From an uncultured Collinsella sp. (GTDB taxonomy: Bacteria; Actinomycetota; Coriobacteriia; Coriobacteriales; Coriobacteriaceae), in NCBI GenBank assembly GCA_902492755.1, contig CABUNB010000005.1:1-64000 (forward strand): a stretch of DNA of 64,000 bases. The letters run 5' to 3'. The translations under genes were made by a program, and so were the position numbers. The notes under the pieces were generated by a model that saw nothing but the letters and a program-made list of their open reading frames with translations, made no database searches and was not told the DNA's origin. Of this stretch, positions 8,700-17,907 are shown one piece after another; the stretch's first letter is position 1; each line of letters starts with the position of its first letter.

Positions 8700-9989
8700 C
8701 TACTTGCGCAGCGGCTTGGGCAGCGGAATGCCGGCGGCGATAACGGCGGCGATGATCATGCAGACGATACCCTTGAGTGGGAAGCACATGAGCAGCAGGC
8801 CCACGACCATGACCGGCTGGCGCATGACGGCGCCCATCGTCGATGCCGTGCAGACGGCGACGCAAAAGACCGGATCGGCGCCGGTGAGGATGGCAAGGCC
8901 ATAGCCCAGGCTTACGCCCGAGAAGATAACCGGGAAGAAGTGGCCGCCACGCCAACCAAGGTTGATGAGGGCGGGCGTCAGCATGGCCTTGACCAGACCG
9001 GTCGCGATAAGCACGCCGGCGGGGATGGTCAGATAGGTCTCCATGAGCACGTCGGCCTGCGTCTCGCCGGCAAACATGGTGAAGGGCAGGACCGTGCCGC
9101 AGATGGCGAGCGCCAGACCAGCCAGCATTGCCTTGACGACAGGGCGCTCCCCTATGGCATGGGACAGTGCCTCGCTTGCATGCTCAGAGACAAAGTACAG
9201 CCAGCCGCAGACCGTACCGACGAGCGACAGGGGAATAAGCCAGGCAAGCTCGAGGTTACCCACCTGGGCAGCTTCGAACCTCGGCATGCCCATGCCGCCG
9301 CCCATAAGCTGTCCGAGCAGCAGGTAGGTACCCAGACCGCCGGCAATCGCAATGCCGTAGACCACAGTCTTTTGCGCCTTGGGGAGCTTGATGGTGATCT
9401 CATCGGATGCGGGGTCCTCGTCGCCGTCGGCGCTACCGGCGAGCGGCGCCACAAAGCCAAAGACGGGCGCGGTAAAGAGTGCCGTCAGGGCAGCCTGGGT
9501 GCCCAGCAGCGTGAGCTCCCTAAACTCGGCGCCAAAGCGACGCATGCGATCGCCGACCCAGCTGCACAGACCTGCGATAACGCCGGTCAGGCCGGCCTCC
9601 GGTCCAATACTTCCACCAAACAGCAGTGGCAGCAATGCCGCAAGCGAAAGCTTGCCCAGGTTGTCGTACGGGTAGCGACCGTCTTGTTTGACCTTGGCCA
9701 TCACCTGGTTGAGATCATCGGTCTTGGTGCCCGTCATCTTTTCGTACAGACCGATCAGCAGGCCGCCCAGCAGGCAGACGAAAAACGGGTACGGCAAAAA
9801 ACCGAACGGACCGCTCGCAAGCTCGGGCGAAGCGACGCCCAGCATATGAGGGATCTCGGTCCATAGATAGTCGATGCCGTGCTCCATCGCAAAGAAGAAC
9901 AGCCAGACCGCGGCGCCCGCAAACGCACCGGTCACGGCAACGCTCACTAAAAACAGCGCACGGTTTTTGGGTTTTGCAAGACTATTCAT
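8700..9989 (-). CDS. ClC-family chloride channel or transporter
   Basis: A 429-residue membrane protein with the ClC selectivity element GGSIGPEAGL near residue 125 and about ten further hydrophobic helices. The later helix element GWRGGHFFPVIFSGVSLGYG is also ClC-like. No CBS domains follow. The GPEAG version lacks the gating Glu position in its commonest GREGP/GPEGP form, so whether it is a channel or an H+/Cl- (or F-) exchanger is open. GGGAGGACCCG precedes the ATG. It stands alone between terminators. Confidence 0.88.
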   Translation of the reverse strand: MNSLAKPKNRALFLVSVAVTGAFAGAAVWLFFFAMEHGIDYLWTEIPHMLGVASPELASGPFGFLPYPFFVCLLGGLLIGLYEKMTGTKTDDLNQVMAKVKQDGRYPYDNLGKLSLAALLPLLFGGSIGPEAGLTGVIAGLCSWVGDRMRRFGAEFRELTLLGTQAALTALFTAPVFGFVAPLAGSADGDEDPASDEITIKLPKAQKTVVYGIAIAGGLGTYLLLGQLMGGGMGMPRFEAAQVGNLELAWLIPLSLVGTVCGWLYFVSEHASEALSHAIGERPVVKAMLAGLALAICGTVLPFTMFAGETQADVLMETYLTIPAGVLIATGLVKAMLTPALINLGWRGGHFFPVIFSGVSLGYGLAILTGADPVFCVAVCTASTMGAVMRQPVMVVGLLLMCFPLKGIVCMIIAAVIAAGIPLPKPLRK

Positions 9990-10114
9990 CGGGTCCTCCC
10001 GCGGTCAAAATCGACAAGGATACGTTTTATTGTAGGGCGAGCGTTGCCCGAACGAGCCAACCGTCTGCGCCGCAAACGGCACCATTGGGAGCCATAGTGG
10101 GGCAGGCTCAAGGC

Positions 10115-10648
10115 TTATCCGTTGATAATCGAGGCAATCTCGCGCAAATCGTCGGCAAAGTAGATGCCGTGCTGGCGCTTCAGGCTCGAAAGCCCCTTAT
10201 CAATCATGTGCCCGAGCAGCGCCTTGAGGTCGTTGTAGTAACCGTTCAGGTTGTACAAAATGCACGGCGCATCGAGATGCCCCAACGACACCGCGGACAT
10301 GACCTCGGCAATCTCCTCGAGCGTGCCCGTCCCACCGGGAAAGGCGATGAACGCATCGCCGAGCTCAATCATCTTGGCCTTGCGCTCGGCCATATCGCTC
10401 GTCACGATAAGGTCGTCGATACCGTCATGTTGAAACTCTGCCTCGATAAAAAAGCTCGGCTCCACACCCGTCACATGTCCGCCTGCCTCGAGTACGCTAT
10501 CGGCGAGCGCGCCCATCAGTCCCGATTTGGACCCGCCGTATACGAGCGCGTGTCCGTTGGCGCCAATCCAATTGCCCAGCTCCTGCACCGCGGGCAGAAA
10601 CGCCGGGTCGTTGCCGACGCTCGCGCCCAGGTACACCGTGATGTTCAT
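10115..10648 (-). CDS. LOG-family (TIGR00730) Rossmann-fold protein
   Basis: A 177-residue protein with the lysine-decarboxylase-like nucleotide loop FPGGTGTLEE near residue 95 and an upstream YGGSKSGLMGALAD element. These are diagnostic for the LOG family, whose studied members hydrolyse nucleoside 5'-monophosphates to free base and ribose phosphate. The ATG at 10648 is chosen over an in-frame TTG six bases upstream because GGGGGA sits seven bases before it. It is likely cotranscribed with the K+ channel gene 37 bp upstream. Confidence 0.9.
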   Translation of the reverse strand: MNITVYLGASVGNDPAFLPAVQELGNWIGANGHALVYGGSKSGLMGALADSVLEAGGHVTGVEPSFFIEAEFQHDGIDDLIVTSDMAERKAKMIELGDAFIAFPGGTGTLEEIAEVMSAVSLGHLDAPCILYNLNGYYNDLKALLGHMIDKGLSSLKRQHGIYFADDLREIASIING

Positions 10649-10684
10649 ATGCAATCCCCCTCGTCGTGACGCGCGGCACCCGTT

Positions 10685-11110
10685 CTATCGTTGCCGGCGA
10701 CGGTATTCGCGCACGCGGCGCGACAAATCGGCGAGCTCATCGCGGTCGAGTTCTTCCAAATGCTCAAGATCGTCCATAAAGCGCGCCATGGTGTCCTTTT
10801 GGCGCATCTTGATAAGCGTATTGCAGTAGTTCACCGCCACGCCCGTAAGCATGGCGATATAGAAGATACTGATGACGCTTAGGATAACGGTAATGCCGCG
10901 GGCAACCGGCGTTTCAGCGGGGATATCGCCAAAGCCGATCGTCGAGACCGTCTCAAAGCTAAACCAGAGACCATCGCCAAACGTGAGGGTCGTGGGCTCG
11001 GACAGCCAGACAGCCGTCGAGCAAAGCAGATAGAAAATAAGAAACAGGCCCGTGATGCGTGCAAAGCCAGCCTGTCGCAGCACATCGGCAAGCGTCCTCA
11101 ACCTGTTCAT
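10685..11110 (-). CDS. Two-TM potassium channel
   Basis: A 141-residue protein with TM1 (residues about 18-37), a pore loop FSFETVSTIGFGDIPAETPV and TM2 (about 70-92). TIGFGD is the K+ selectivity filter. The C-terminal 45 residues are highly charged and helical (DLEHLEELDRDELADLSRRV) with no RCK/NAD-binding domain, so it is a minimal KcsA-like channel. AAAGGGG precedes the ATG. Confidence 0.9.
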   Translation of the reverse strand: MNRLRTLADVLRQAGFARITGLFLIFYLLCSTAVWLSEPTTLTFGDGLWFSFETVSTIGFGDIPAETPVARGITVILSVISIFYIAMLTGVAVNYCNTLIKMRQKDTMARFMDDLEHLEELDRDELADLSRRVREYRRRQR

Positions 11111-11162
11111 CGCGACCCCTTTCCCAGACGCCCAATCTCGTTCGCTCGGTATTGTCCCACAA

Positions 11163-11220
11163 CCGGCAGTTAGGGACGTTCCTTTTGTGCCGGCAGAAAG
11201 GGACTGTCCCCAACTGCCGG
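11163..11220. repeat. Long imperfect palindrome with GGGAC/GTCCC core
   Basis: CCGGCAGTT at 11163 pairs with AACTGCCGG ending at 11220, and an inner AGGGACGTTCCTTT pairs with AAAGGGACTGTCCC. The whole forms a nearly continuous hairpin of more than 20 bp. The inner core resembles the palindromes at 23470, 23775 and 29961, suggesting one family of dispersed intergenic repeats. Confidence 0.65.
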
Positions 11221-11307
11221 GCGGGAGCGTTTAGCGGTACAGCTGCCGACTGGGCAGGCTGAGCTGGTATCCTTATGCGGTAATGTCTCGATTCGTTAGG
11301 ATTGCAT

Positions 11308-14112
11308 GTGAGAGCTGCCACTGTCCTTCGTTCAGTTATATATCGCGCCCTGGCCATTGTGCTTGCCGCGCTTGCCGTGCTGAGTTCTATCGCGCCTGTC
11401 CAAGCTTTTGCCGATGACTCTAGTCAGCAGATCAAAACGGTCCGCGTTGGTTGGCTCGTCAACAACGAGGGCTTCCAGGACGGCACCCCCGGCGAGCGTC
11501 TCTCGGGATGGGGTTACGAGTACCTCCAAACCCTCTCGTACTACACACCCGGCTGGCAGTACGAATACGTCTCCGGCACCTTCACCGAGCTTATGGAGAA
11601 GCTCGAAGCCGGCGAGATTGACCTCATGCCAAACATCTCCTACTCCGAAGAACGCGCCCAAAAACTGCTCTTCTCGTCGAACCCCGAGGGCACCGAACGC
11701 TACTACATCTACGCCAAGCCCGATCGCGACGACCTGGCCAAGGGTGACCCCCAGGCACTCCAGGGTCTCACTATCGGTTTCAACCCCGACGTCATGCAAA
11801 CCATCGTTGGCCAGCAATGGCTCGCCAGCGAAGGAATCGCCTGCACATACAGGGAGTATGACGGAGGTTCCGATCTCTTTGACGCGCTCGCAAACGACGA
11901 AGTCGATGCCGTCATCATGAACGACACCATTTCCTCGCCCGATGCCTCCCCCATGTTCTACGTTGGCTCGAGTGACTACTATTTTGCCGTCCCCAAAAGC
12001 CGCCCCGACCTGATGAACGACATCAATGCCGCCATGACGGCAATCGCCCGCGTCAACCCACGCTATATCGACGAAGTCAAATCTAACTACTCGGCCCAAA
12101 ACAGCGGTTCATCATCGCTCAACGGCCCCGAACGTTCCTGGCTCAAGGCGAACAACAACACCATCACGCTCGGCTACATTACGGGTAAACTCCCCTACTG
12201 CAACGAAGACGAAGACGGCAAAATGGAAGGCTCGCTCGCATCGCTTGCGACGACGTTGCACGATAAATTTGGCATTACGGTCAAAACCGTCGCCTTTGAT
12301 AACTACAAGATGATGTCAAAGGCCCTGTCAAAGGGAAGCATCGACGTTGCGCTGCCGGTATACCGAGATTACTGGTTTGCCGAGCAATCAGGCGTTGTGC
12401 AGTCGATATCGTTGGGGACCACATCCCTCACCGCCATCCACACCGGCGGCAACCTGAACAAAGACCTTCAGAACATCGCCTGTACCAAATCATCGTTTAT
12501 CAACCAAAATGTATTTGAAAGTCTGTTCCCCACAGCGACCGTGACCGAATACCAATCCGACGATGAAGCGTTCGACGCCCTCAGGAAGGGAACGGCACGT
12601 TGCATCGTCGCTCCCAGTTCACGCGTAAAAACCCTCGGCGATCGTTACGATCTCGAGGACTGCGAGACGACCGAGCTCCCTGACACCTGTGAGCTCTCGT
12701 GCTGGATTTCGCGCGGAAAACCCGAGCTGTTGGGAATCATCAACAAGGGCATCATCAATGCCGGAGAATCGCTCTCCGCAAGCAATTTCTCCTCCACGTC
12801 GTACACGGCCCAGGAATCCAACACGCTTCAATTCCTTTATCGCAACCGCACCGCCATTGCAGCTACCCTCATCGGTATGTTGTCGGTCGGCATCGTCCTG
12901 CTCATCTGGGCGCTCGTACGCGCTCGAACCGAGCGCAAAAAAGCCGATGCCGCCAACGCCGCTAAGACGGCATTCCTCACGCGCATGAGCCACGACATCC
13001 GTACACCGCTCAACGGTATCCTGGGCCTTATCGAGATCGAGGAATTGAAGGAAGGCGATATCCAGGTCGCCCGCGAAAGCCGTGCCAAGGCGCGCGTTGC
13101 CGCCAATCACCTGCTCTCGCTGATCAACGACATCCTCGAGATGGGCAAAATCGAAGACCGCAAGCTAACACTGGAGCATACGCCTTTTAACCTCAAAGAG
13201 CTCTGTGACGATACACTGGTGCTGTGCAAGCTCCGCGCGTCCAGTAACGGCATCACAATGCAGGACAATAGTCTGCCGTACGCCGCGGGGCCATACATGA
13301 TCGGCAGTCCCACCCATATCCGACAGATCATGATCAACCTGTTAGACAACAGCATTAAGTACAACAAGCACGGCGGCTCCGTCACCTTTAGCTCAAAGAC
13401 CAAGCCACTCGATAACGGGCGCGCGCTCTTTTGCTTTAGCGTTTCGGATACCGGCATTGGTATGACTCCCAAGTTTTTAAAGCATATCTATGAGCCGTTT
13501 GCCCAAGAAGGTGACGATGCGCGCAGTAAGTTTCAAGGAACCGGCATGGGCATGCCAATCGTCAAGTCGCTTATTGAACTGATGGGCGGCACGATTGAGA
13601 TTTCGAGTGAGGTTGGCGTAGGGAGTACGTTCAACGTCCAGATTCCGCTCGATATCGACAAAGACCCTCAGGCAAGAGAACGCGCGGACGAGCAAGCAGA
13701 CAGCTGCTCGCTTGCCGGCATGAACGTTCTTTTGGCAGAAGATAACGAGCTCAATGCCGAGATTGCCCAGGCGCTGCTCGAAAGCGAAGGCATTGTCGTA
13801 ACTCGCGCCGCCGATGGCAACGAAGCGGTCGACCTATACGTTGGCCGTCCCGCCGGCAGCTTCGATGCGATCCTGATGGACATTATGATGCCGGACATGG
13901 ACGGTTACGAGGCGACCCGCGCGATTCGTCTGAGCGAGAAGGTCGATGCAGCCGATATCCCCATCATCGCGCTCACCGCCAACGCCTTTGCCGAGGACGC
14001 CAAGGCGGCACACGATGCCGGCATGAACGCCCATCTGTCCAAACCGCTCGACTTTAACAAGCTCAAAAACATACTCGCCCGCATCAAGAAAAACGGATCC
14101 GTTTCGCTATAG
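11308..14112 (+). CDS. Hybrid sensor histidine kinase with two solute-binding domains and a receiver (BvgS-like)
   Basis: A 934-residue protein. Order: signal peptide (to about residue 35), two SBP_bac_3 domains (about 40-265 and 285-500; the first includes the GEIDLMPNISYSEERA element), a TM helix (about 512-535), HisKA (MSHDIRTPLNG, phospho-His 562), an HATPase domain (GTGMGMPIVKSL) and a receiver (FDAILMDIMMPDMDG, Asp 858). The GTG at 11308 fits an AGGA site at normal spacing; a TTG six bases earlier is the alternative. Double solute-binding sensors of this type sense amino acids or related ligands. No HPt domain or output regulator is adjacent. Confidence 0.92.
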   Translation: MRAATVLRSVIYRALAIVLAALAVLSSIAPVQAFADDSSQQIKTVRVGWLVNNEGFQDGTPGERLSGWGYEYLQTLSYYTPGWQYEYVSGTFTELMEKLEAGEIDLMPNISYSEERAQKLLFSSNPEGTERYYIYAKPDRDDLAKGDPQALQGLTIGFNPDVMQTIVGQQWLASEGIACTYREYDGGSDLFDALANDEVDAVIMNDTISSPDASPMFYVGSSDYYFAVPKSRPDLMNDINAAMTAIARVNPRYIDEVKSNYSAQNSGSSSLNGPERSWLKANNNTITLGYITGKLPYCNEDEDGKMEGSLASLATTLHDKFGITVKTVAFDNYKMMSKALSKGSIDVALPVYRDYWFAEQSGVVQSISLGTTSLTAIHTGGNLNKDLQNIACTKSSFINQNVFESLFPTATVTEYQSDDEAFDALRKGTARCIVAPSSRVKTLGDRYDLEDCETTELPDTCELSCWISRGKPELLGIINKGIINAGESLSASNFSSTSYTAQESNTLQFLYRNRTAIAATLIGMLSVGIVLLIWALVRARTERKKADAANAAKTAFLTRMSHDIRTPLNGILGLIEIEELKEGDIQVARESRAKARVAANHLLSLINDILEMGKIEDRKLTLEHTPFNLKELCDDTLVLCKLRASSNGITMQDNSLPYAAGPYMIGSPTHIRQIMINLLDNSIKYNKHGGSVTFSSKTKPLDNGRALFCFSVSDTGIGMTPKFLKHIYEPFAQEGDDARSKFQGTGMGMPIVKSLIELMGGTIEISSEVGVGSTFNVQIPLDIDKDPQARERADEQADSCSLAGMNVLLAEDNELNAEIAQALLESEGIVVTRAADGNEAVDLYVGRPAGSFDAILMDIMMPDMDGYEATRAIRLSEKVDAADIPIIALTANAFAEDAKAAHDAGMNAHLSKPLDFNKLKNILARIKKNGSVSL

Positions 14113-14154
14113 TTTGTGCTCAACCACCACGCACGACCAGAAAGGAAGCCAACG

Positions 14155-14634
14155 ATGTTTAGGCCCTTACGTCGAAAGAAACGCGCCATCACCGACGAGG
14201 AAGCGCGCAAACTGCTCGCCACCTGCAAGCGCGGCGTCTTTGCCGTCAACGGCGACGATGGCTACCCGTACGCCATTCCCGTCAACTACTTCTTTGACGC
14301 CGAGCACGACAAGATTTATTTCCATGGCGCCAAGGCCGGCCACAAGGTCGATTCACTCAAGCGCGATGACAAGGTCTGCTTTACCGTTTACGGCAACGAG
14401 TGGTACCAGGACGGCGACTGGGCTCCCTACGTTATGAGCACCGTGGTCTTTGGCCGCTGTCGCCTGGCGAATGACACCCCCGCGTTTATCGAGGACAAAG
14501 TCCGCCAGCTCGCCCTTAAGTACTACCCTTCTGCCGAAGAAGTCGAAGAGGAAATCGCCAAAGACATCAAGGGCGTCCAGCTTTACGAGATTTCGATTGA
14601 GCATCTTTGCGGTAAGCAGATTCAAGAAAAGTAA
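14155..14634 (+). CDS. Pyridoxamine 5'-phosphate oxidase-like (NimA-type) flavin-binding protein
   Basis: A 159-residue split-barrel protein. The core GVFAVNGDDGYPYAIPVNYF followed by KIYFHGAKAGHKVDSL is the pattern of the NimA/PNPOx-like family, which binds FMN, F420 or heme and includes 5-nitroimidazole reductases. The ATG at 14155 follows AAAGGA. It begins 42 bp after the kinase gene and may share its transcript. The natural substrate is unknown; nitroimidazole resistance should not be assumed. Confidence 0.85.
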   Translation: MFRPLRRKKRAITDEEARKLLATCKRGVFAVNGDDGYPYAIPVNYFFDAEHDKIYFHGAKAGHKVDSLKRDDKVCFTVYGNEWYQDGDWAPYVMSTVVFGRCRLANDTPAFIEDKVRQLALKYYPSAEEVEEEIAKDIKGVQLYEISIEHLCGKQIQEK

Positions 14635-14662
14635 GCCTCAAGAACAGGCGTCACAAATGGCA

Positions 14663-14702
14663 ATATGGCCCGGTTCCAACCCACCTTGGAACCGGGCCAT
14701 AT
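14663..14702. terminator. Bidirectional hairpin terminator
   Basis: A 17-bp perfect stem (ATATGGCCCGGTTCCAA with its complement) lies between two convergent genes, ending two bases before the stop codon of the second hybrid kinase. Confidence 0.8.
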
Positions 14703-14704
14703 GC

Positions 14705-16897
14705 TTATGAAGCGTCGGCGGCTATGTGCGCAAGCGCCTCAACGAGCTCCTGCGAGCTCACGGGTTTACTCAGGTGCGCGTCCATGCCCGCCTCGCGCGA
14801 AAGTCTGCGGTCGTCGGCAAAGGCATTGGCACTCACGGCGATAATCGGCGTGGTCGCGGCATCCTCGCGATCGAGCGCTCGAATCTGACGCGTGGCCTCA
14901 AGGCCATCGATGCCAGGCATCATGATGTCCATCAACACCACGTCGTACTCGTGCGGTGCGCTCGCGGCAAACGCCTCAACGGCAGACTCGCCATCCTTAG
15001 CATGCGTCACGACGGCACCGGCACGGCTGAGCGTAAACTGCGCGATCTCGGCATTCAGATCGTTATCCTCTACGAGCAAAACGCGCAAGCCCTGGAGCGC
15101 ATCGCCATCGCCCGCATCCGCGCGAACTGCCTGAGGAATCTCGGAGCGCTTGCATTTCTCGAACGGCAGGCGGATGGTAAACGTCGTCCCCTGCCCCAAG
15201 ACGCTCGTAAAGCTCATGGTTCCGTCCATAAGCTCCACCAGCTGTTTTGCGATAGGCGCGCCCAGGCCAGTTCCCGATGAAGCGCCTTCCACCTGCTGCT
15301 CCTCGCGGCAAAACGGCTCGTAGAGGTGCTGTTGGAACTCCTCGCTCATGCCAATACCGTTGTCGGCGATCGTGTATTCATAGACGGGGACGCCATCCGC
15401 TGGCTCCACCTCGCGGCACACCAGGCGAACATATCCGCCCTGGCGGTTGTACTTGACGGCATTACCGGCAATATTGAGCAACAAGCGCTTGAGGTGCGTC
15501 ACGCTCACCCGCGCATAGGGATGATTAAGCGTCTGCTGGTCGCAGATAATTGTCACCAGACGCTCCTCGGCCTGGCGCTCCAGAATATCGCGCACTTCAC
15601 AGTTGAGGGCCACCAAATTTATGGGCACGAGGTTCAGGTCGACCTGTCCGCTCTCCAGGCGACTCATATCCAGGGCCTCGTTGGCAAGGTCGAGCAGCAG
15701 TCCCGATGCCGTCCAGATTTTTGAGCGGCACTCAGTCTGCTTTTGCAGATCGTCCGCATTGGCATCGCCAACCTCGACCATGCCGCGAATGCCGTTGATG
15801 GGCGTGCGCAGATCGTGGCTCATGCGACGCAGAAACTCTGTCTTTGCCGAGTTGGCAGACGAGGCCTCACGCGCCGCCTTTGCCAGCTTGTCGCCATAGT
15901 CGCGCTCCTGCTGCAGCAAGTCCGTCAAACGTCGACGATCAGCGCGGCGACGCACCGTCACGACAACGGCTATAACACCGCCGTAGAGCACCAGCACGCC
16001 GGCGGCAACAGCCGCGGCGACCTCAAAGTAGCGCTGCGCCGAGGCATAGGTGTACACATAGAATTTGTGCGCTTTTCCAAATGTGCCCAAATACCACTCG
16101 CCGTCGGCGTTAACCAATCTGACCTTACCAGCCAGGCATCGATCCTTAATACCGTCGACAATGAAGACATCCGTCGCAGGCAGATCGAACACGCCCAATA
16201 CGGTGGGTTCAACGGCATTGGTCGCAACGACCTTGCCGTCGCTTTCGATCACGATATTGCCGCTATCGATGGTTTCATAGCCTTCGAGCAAACTCTGCAG
16301 TTTGAGCGTATTGCTTGCAACTGCCTTCGCGCTCTGATGCCTTACCGCGATAACGATACCCTCGCCATCCTGCCGAGTCACGCAACCGATGTCTGCAACC
16401 GAATCATCCGCAAGCGTAATACGATCGGTATAGGACTTAAGCGGATGGGTTGCCACCTCCAGCACGGGCGCTTCTTTGAGATACGTAGCAAGCGATTCGT
16501 AGCCCACGCCATCCGTCGAGGACTCGGACATCAAGTTGCCCGATGCGTCCGTCACGATCAGTGCGCTCACGTTGAACTGGTCAGCATATTGCTCCAGCGC
16601 GGCGTTATCCACCGATCCGTCCCGCTCCATATCGCGCGCCACCTCTCCGGCGATCTCCATAACGCGAATCAGGTTTTTGGTCGTATAAGCGCTATTGAAC
16701 GCATCGTAGGAAAGGCTCTGCGTCGCCACGTAATCGACAACGTCGGCAAAGCGCTGCTCGGCCTGGGCTGTCGTGTACCCGTAGCTCATCATGCCGGCGA
16801 CAACCGAGAGCGCTATACCCACCAGGGCGGCAAGGAGCCATACCCAGGTCGAATGATTGCCCCGCTCCTGAGCGGTGTAGTCGGGCGCATCGATCAC
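14705..16897 (-). CDS. Hybrid sensor histidine kinase with receiver
   Basis: A 730-residue protein. TM1 is at about residues 18-40, an extracytoplasmic sensor (Cache-like by length and layout) spans 41-285, TM2 is at about 290-315, then HisKA (MSHDLRTPINGIRGM, phospho-His 361), HATPase (GTGLGAPIAKQLVEL) and a receiver (YDVVLMDIMMPGIDG, Asp 657). Its kinase and receiver portions resemble those of the kinase at 11308. The gene overlaps the upstream solute-binding lipoprotein gene by ATGA, so ligand capture and kinase are made together. No separate DNA-binding regulator is adjacent. Confidence 0.92.
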   Translation of the reverse strand: MIDAPDYTAQERGNHSTWVWLLAALVGIALSVVAGMMSYGYTTAQAEQRFADVVDYVATQSLSYDAFNSAYTTKNLIRVMEIAGEVARDMERDGSVDNAALEQYADQFNVSALIVTDASGNLMSESSTDGVGYESLATYLKEAPVLEVATHPLKSYTDRITLADDSVADIGCVTRQDGEGIVIAVRHQSAKAVASNTLKLQSLLEGYETIDSGNIVIESDGKVVATNAVEPTVLGVFDLPATDVFIVDGIKDRCLAGKVRLVNADGEWYLGTFGKAHKFYVYTYASAQRYFEVAAAVAAGVLVLYGGVIAVVVTVRRRADRRRLTDLLQQERDYGDKLAKAAREASSANSAKTEFLRRMSHDLRTPINGIRGMVEVGDANADDLQKQTECRSKIWTASGLLLDLANEALDMSRLESGQVDLNLVPINLVALNCEVRDILERQAEERLVTIICDQQTLNHPYARVSVTHLKRLLLNIAGNAVKYNRQGGYVRLVCREVEPADGVPVYEYTIADNGIGMSEEFQQHLYEPFCREEQQVEGASSGTGLGAPIAKQLVELMDGTMSFTSVLGQGTTFTIRLPFEKCKRSEIPQAVRADAGDGDALQGLRVLLVEDNDLNAEIAQFTLSRAGAVVTHAKDGESAVEAFAASAPHEYDVVLMDIMMPGIDGLEATRQIRALDREDAATTPIIAVSANAFADDRRLSREAGMDAHLSKPVSSQELVEALAHIAADAS

Positions 16898-17763
16898 GAC
16901 AGGCCCTCCATATTCAAAAATGGTGAGGGGTCATCAAAGTACTTTGACACCAGGCGTTCCATGGTGCCATCGGCAAGCATTTCTTGGTAGGCATGGGTGA
17001 GTTTAGCGTCGATACCGCGCGTGTCGTTGATATCGAAAGCGGTGCCCAAACCAACCTCCAACAGCGGCTCGTTCAGAATGCGATACGTCACGCCATAGTC
17101 TTTTTCATAGGTGAGCAGCGAGGACTCATGTGCGGCGATAGCGTCGACCAGGCCCTCGACGAGCGCCGGGTTCAGGTATGAGCGGTCCGAGAAGCTGTAG
17201 AGCTCCTTGATTTGCAGAACCTTTTCATTGGTACGGTTGAGCAAAATGTCCTCGGGCTTGGTGGTGGACTGCACCGCCACGACCTTATCCTCAAGATCGG
17301 CGAGCGTGTAGATGTCGCTTTCGGGATTGACCGCGACCACCTGGCGGCTCGCAAGGTACGGACCGGCCCAGCGATACTCGCTTTCGCGACCCGTCATACT
17401 AAAGCTACCCATGACACAATCGAGCTCGCCGCTCGCCAGCAGCTCTTTCTTCTTTTCCCAGTCGATCAGCTGGTATTTTGGCTTGTAACCAATGCGGGCC
17501 AAAGCCTCGGTCAATATCTCGACATCCAGGCCAACGATATCGCCGTACTCATCGGTATACACAAACGGTGGATAGAGGTCGCTTCCGACGTTGAGCGTCT
17601 TAAGGTCGTCGTCTTTGACTTGCGAGGCGTCCAGTTCTTCTAATGCAGACGTCGAGGCTCCGTCATTCGACCCGGAACAGCCGGCTATCGCTACGACAAA
17701 GGCACACGCTACCGCAAGCGCACCAAACAACGATATGGCAACCGAGCGGCGAGGTCTTTTCAT
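16894..17763 (-). CDS. Solute-binding lipoprotein (SBP_bac_3)
   Basis: A 289-residue periplasmic-type binding protein. A lipobox (VVAIAGC, Cys about residue 29) indicates lipid anchoring. The domain shows the amino-acid-binding pattern: DLYPPFVYTDEYGDIVGLDV, the LDCVMGSFSMTGRESEYRWA loop and an extended central linker. No ABC permease or ATPase is nearby; instead the gene is coupled to the hybrid kinase by a 4-bp overlap. It therefore probably presents a ligand to the sensor rather than to a transporter (inference). Confidence 0.9.
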   Translation of the reverse strand: MKRPRRSVAISLFGALAVACAFVVAIAGCSGSNDGASTSALEELDASQVKDDDLKTLNVGSDLYPPFVYTDEYGDIVGLDVEILTEALARIGYKPKYQLIDWEKKKELLASGELDCVMGSFSMTGRESEYRWAGPYLASRQVVAVNPESDIYTLADLEDKVVAVQSTTKPEDILLNRTNEKVLQIKELYSFSDRSYLNPALVEGLVDAIAAHESSLLTYEKDYGVTYRILNEPLLEVGLGTAFDINDTRGIDAKLTHAYQEMLADGTMERLVSKYFDDPSPFLNMEGLS

Positions 17764-17857
17764 CGAGCTCCAGACGATCCTGCTTACAGACTCAAATGGT
17801 TAAAAATAATAGCAAATGAAACCACTCGAGCGCCCAATGGTTACAGACGCTTTACCC

Positions 17858-17895
17858 TGCGGGGCCTTCTAGCCGACTTGGCAGAAGGCCCCGCA
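17858..17895 (-). terminator. Hairpin terminator of the C-S lyase gene
   Basis: A 13-bp stem (TGCGGGGCCTTCT with AGAAGGCCCCGCA) lies just downstream of the aminotransferase-like gene. Confidence 0.7.
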
Positions 17896-17907
17896 TGCAG
17901 CGCACAC

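Noticed and set aside
14116..14154. Upstream start for the NimA-like protein
   Set aside because: The added residues (MLNHHARPERKPT) do not fit the family, and the ATG at 14155 has AAAGGA at good spacing.
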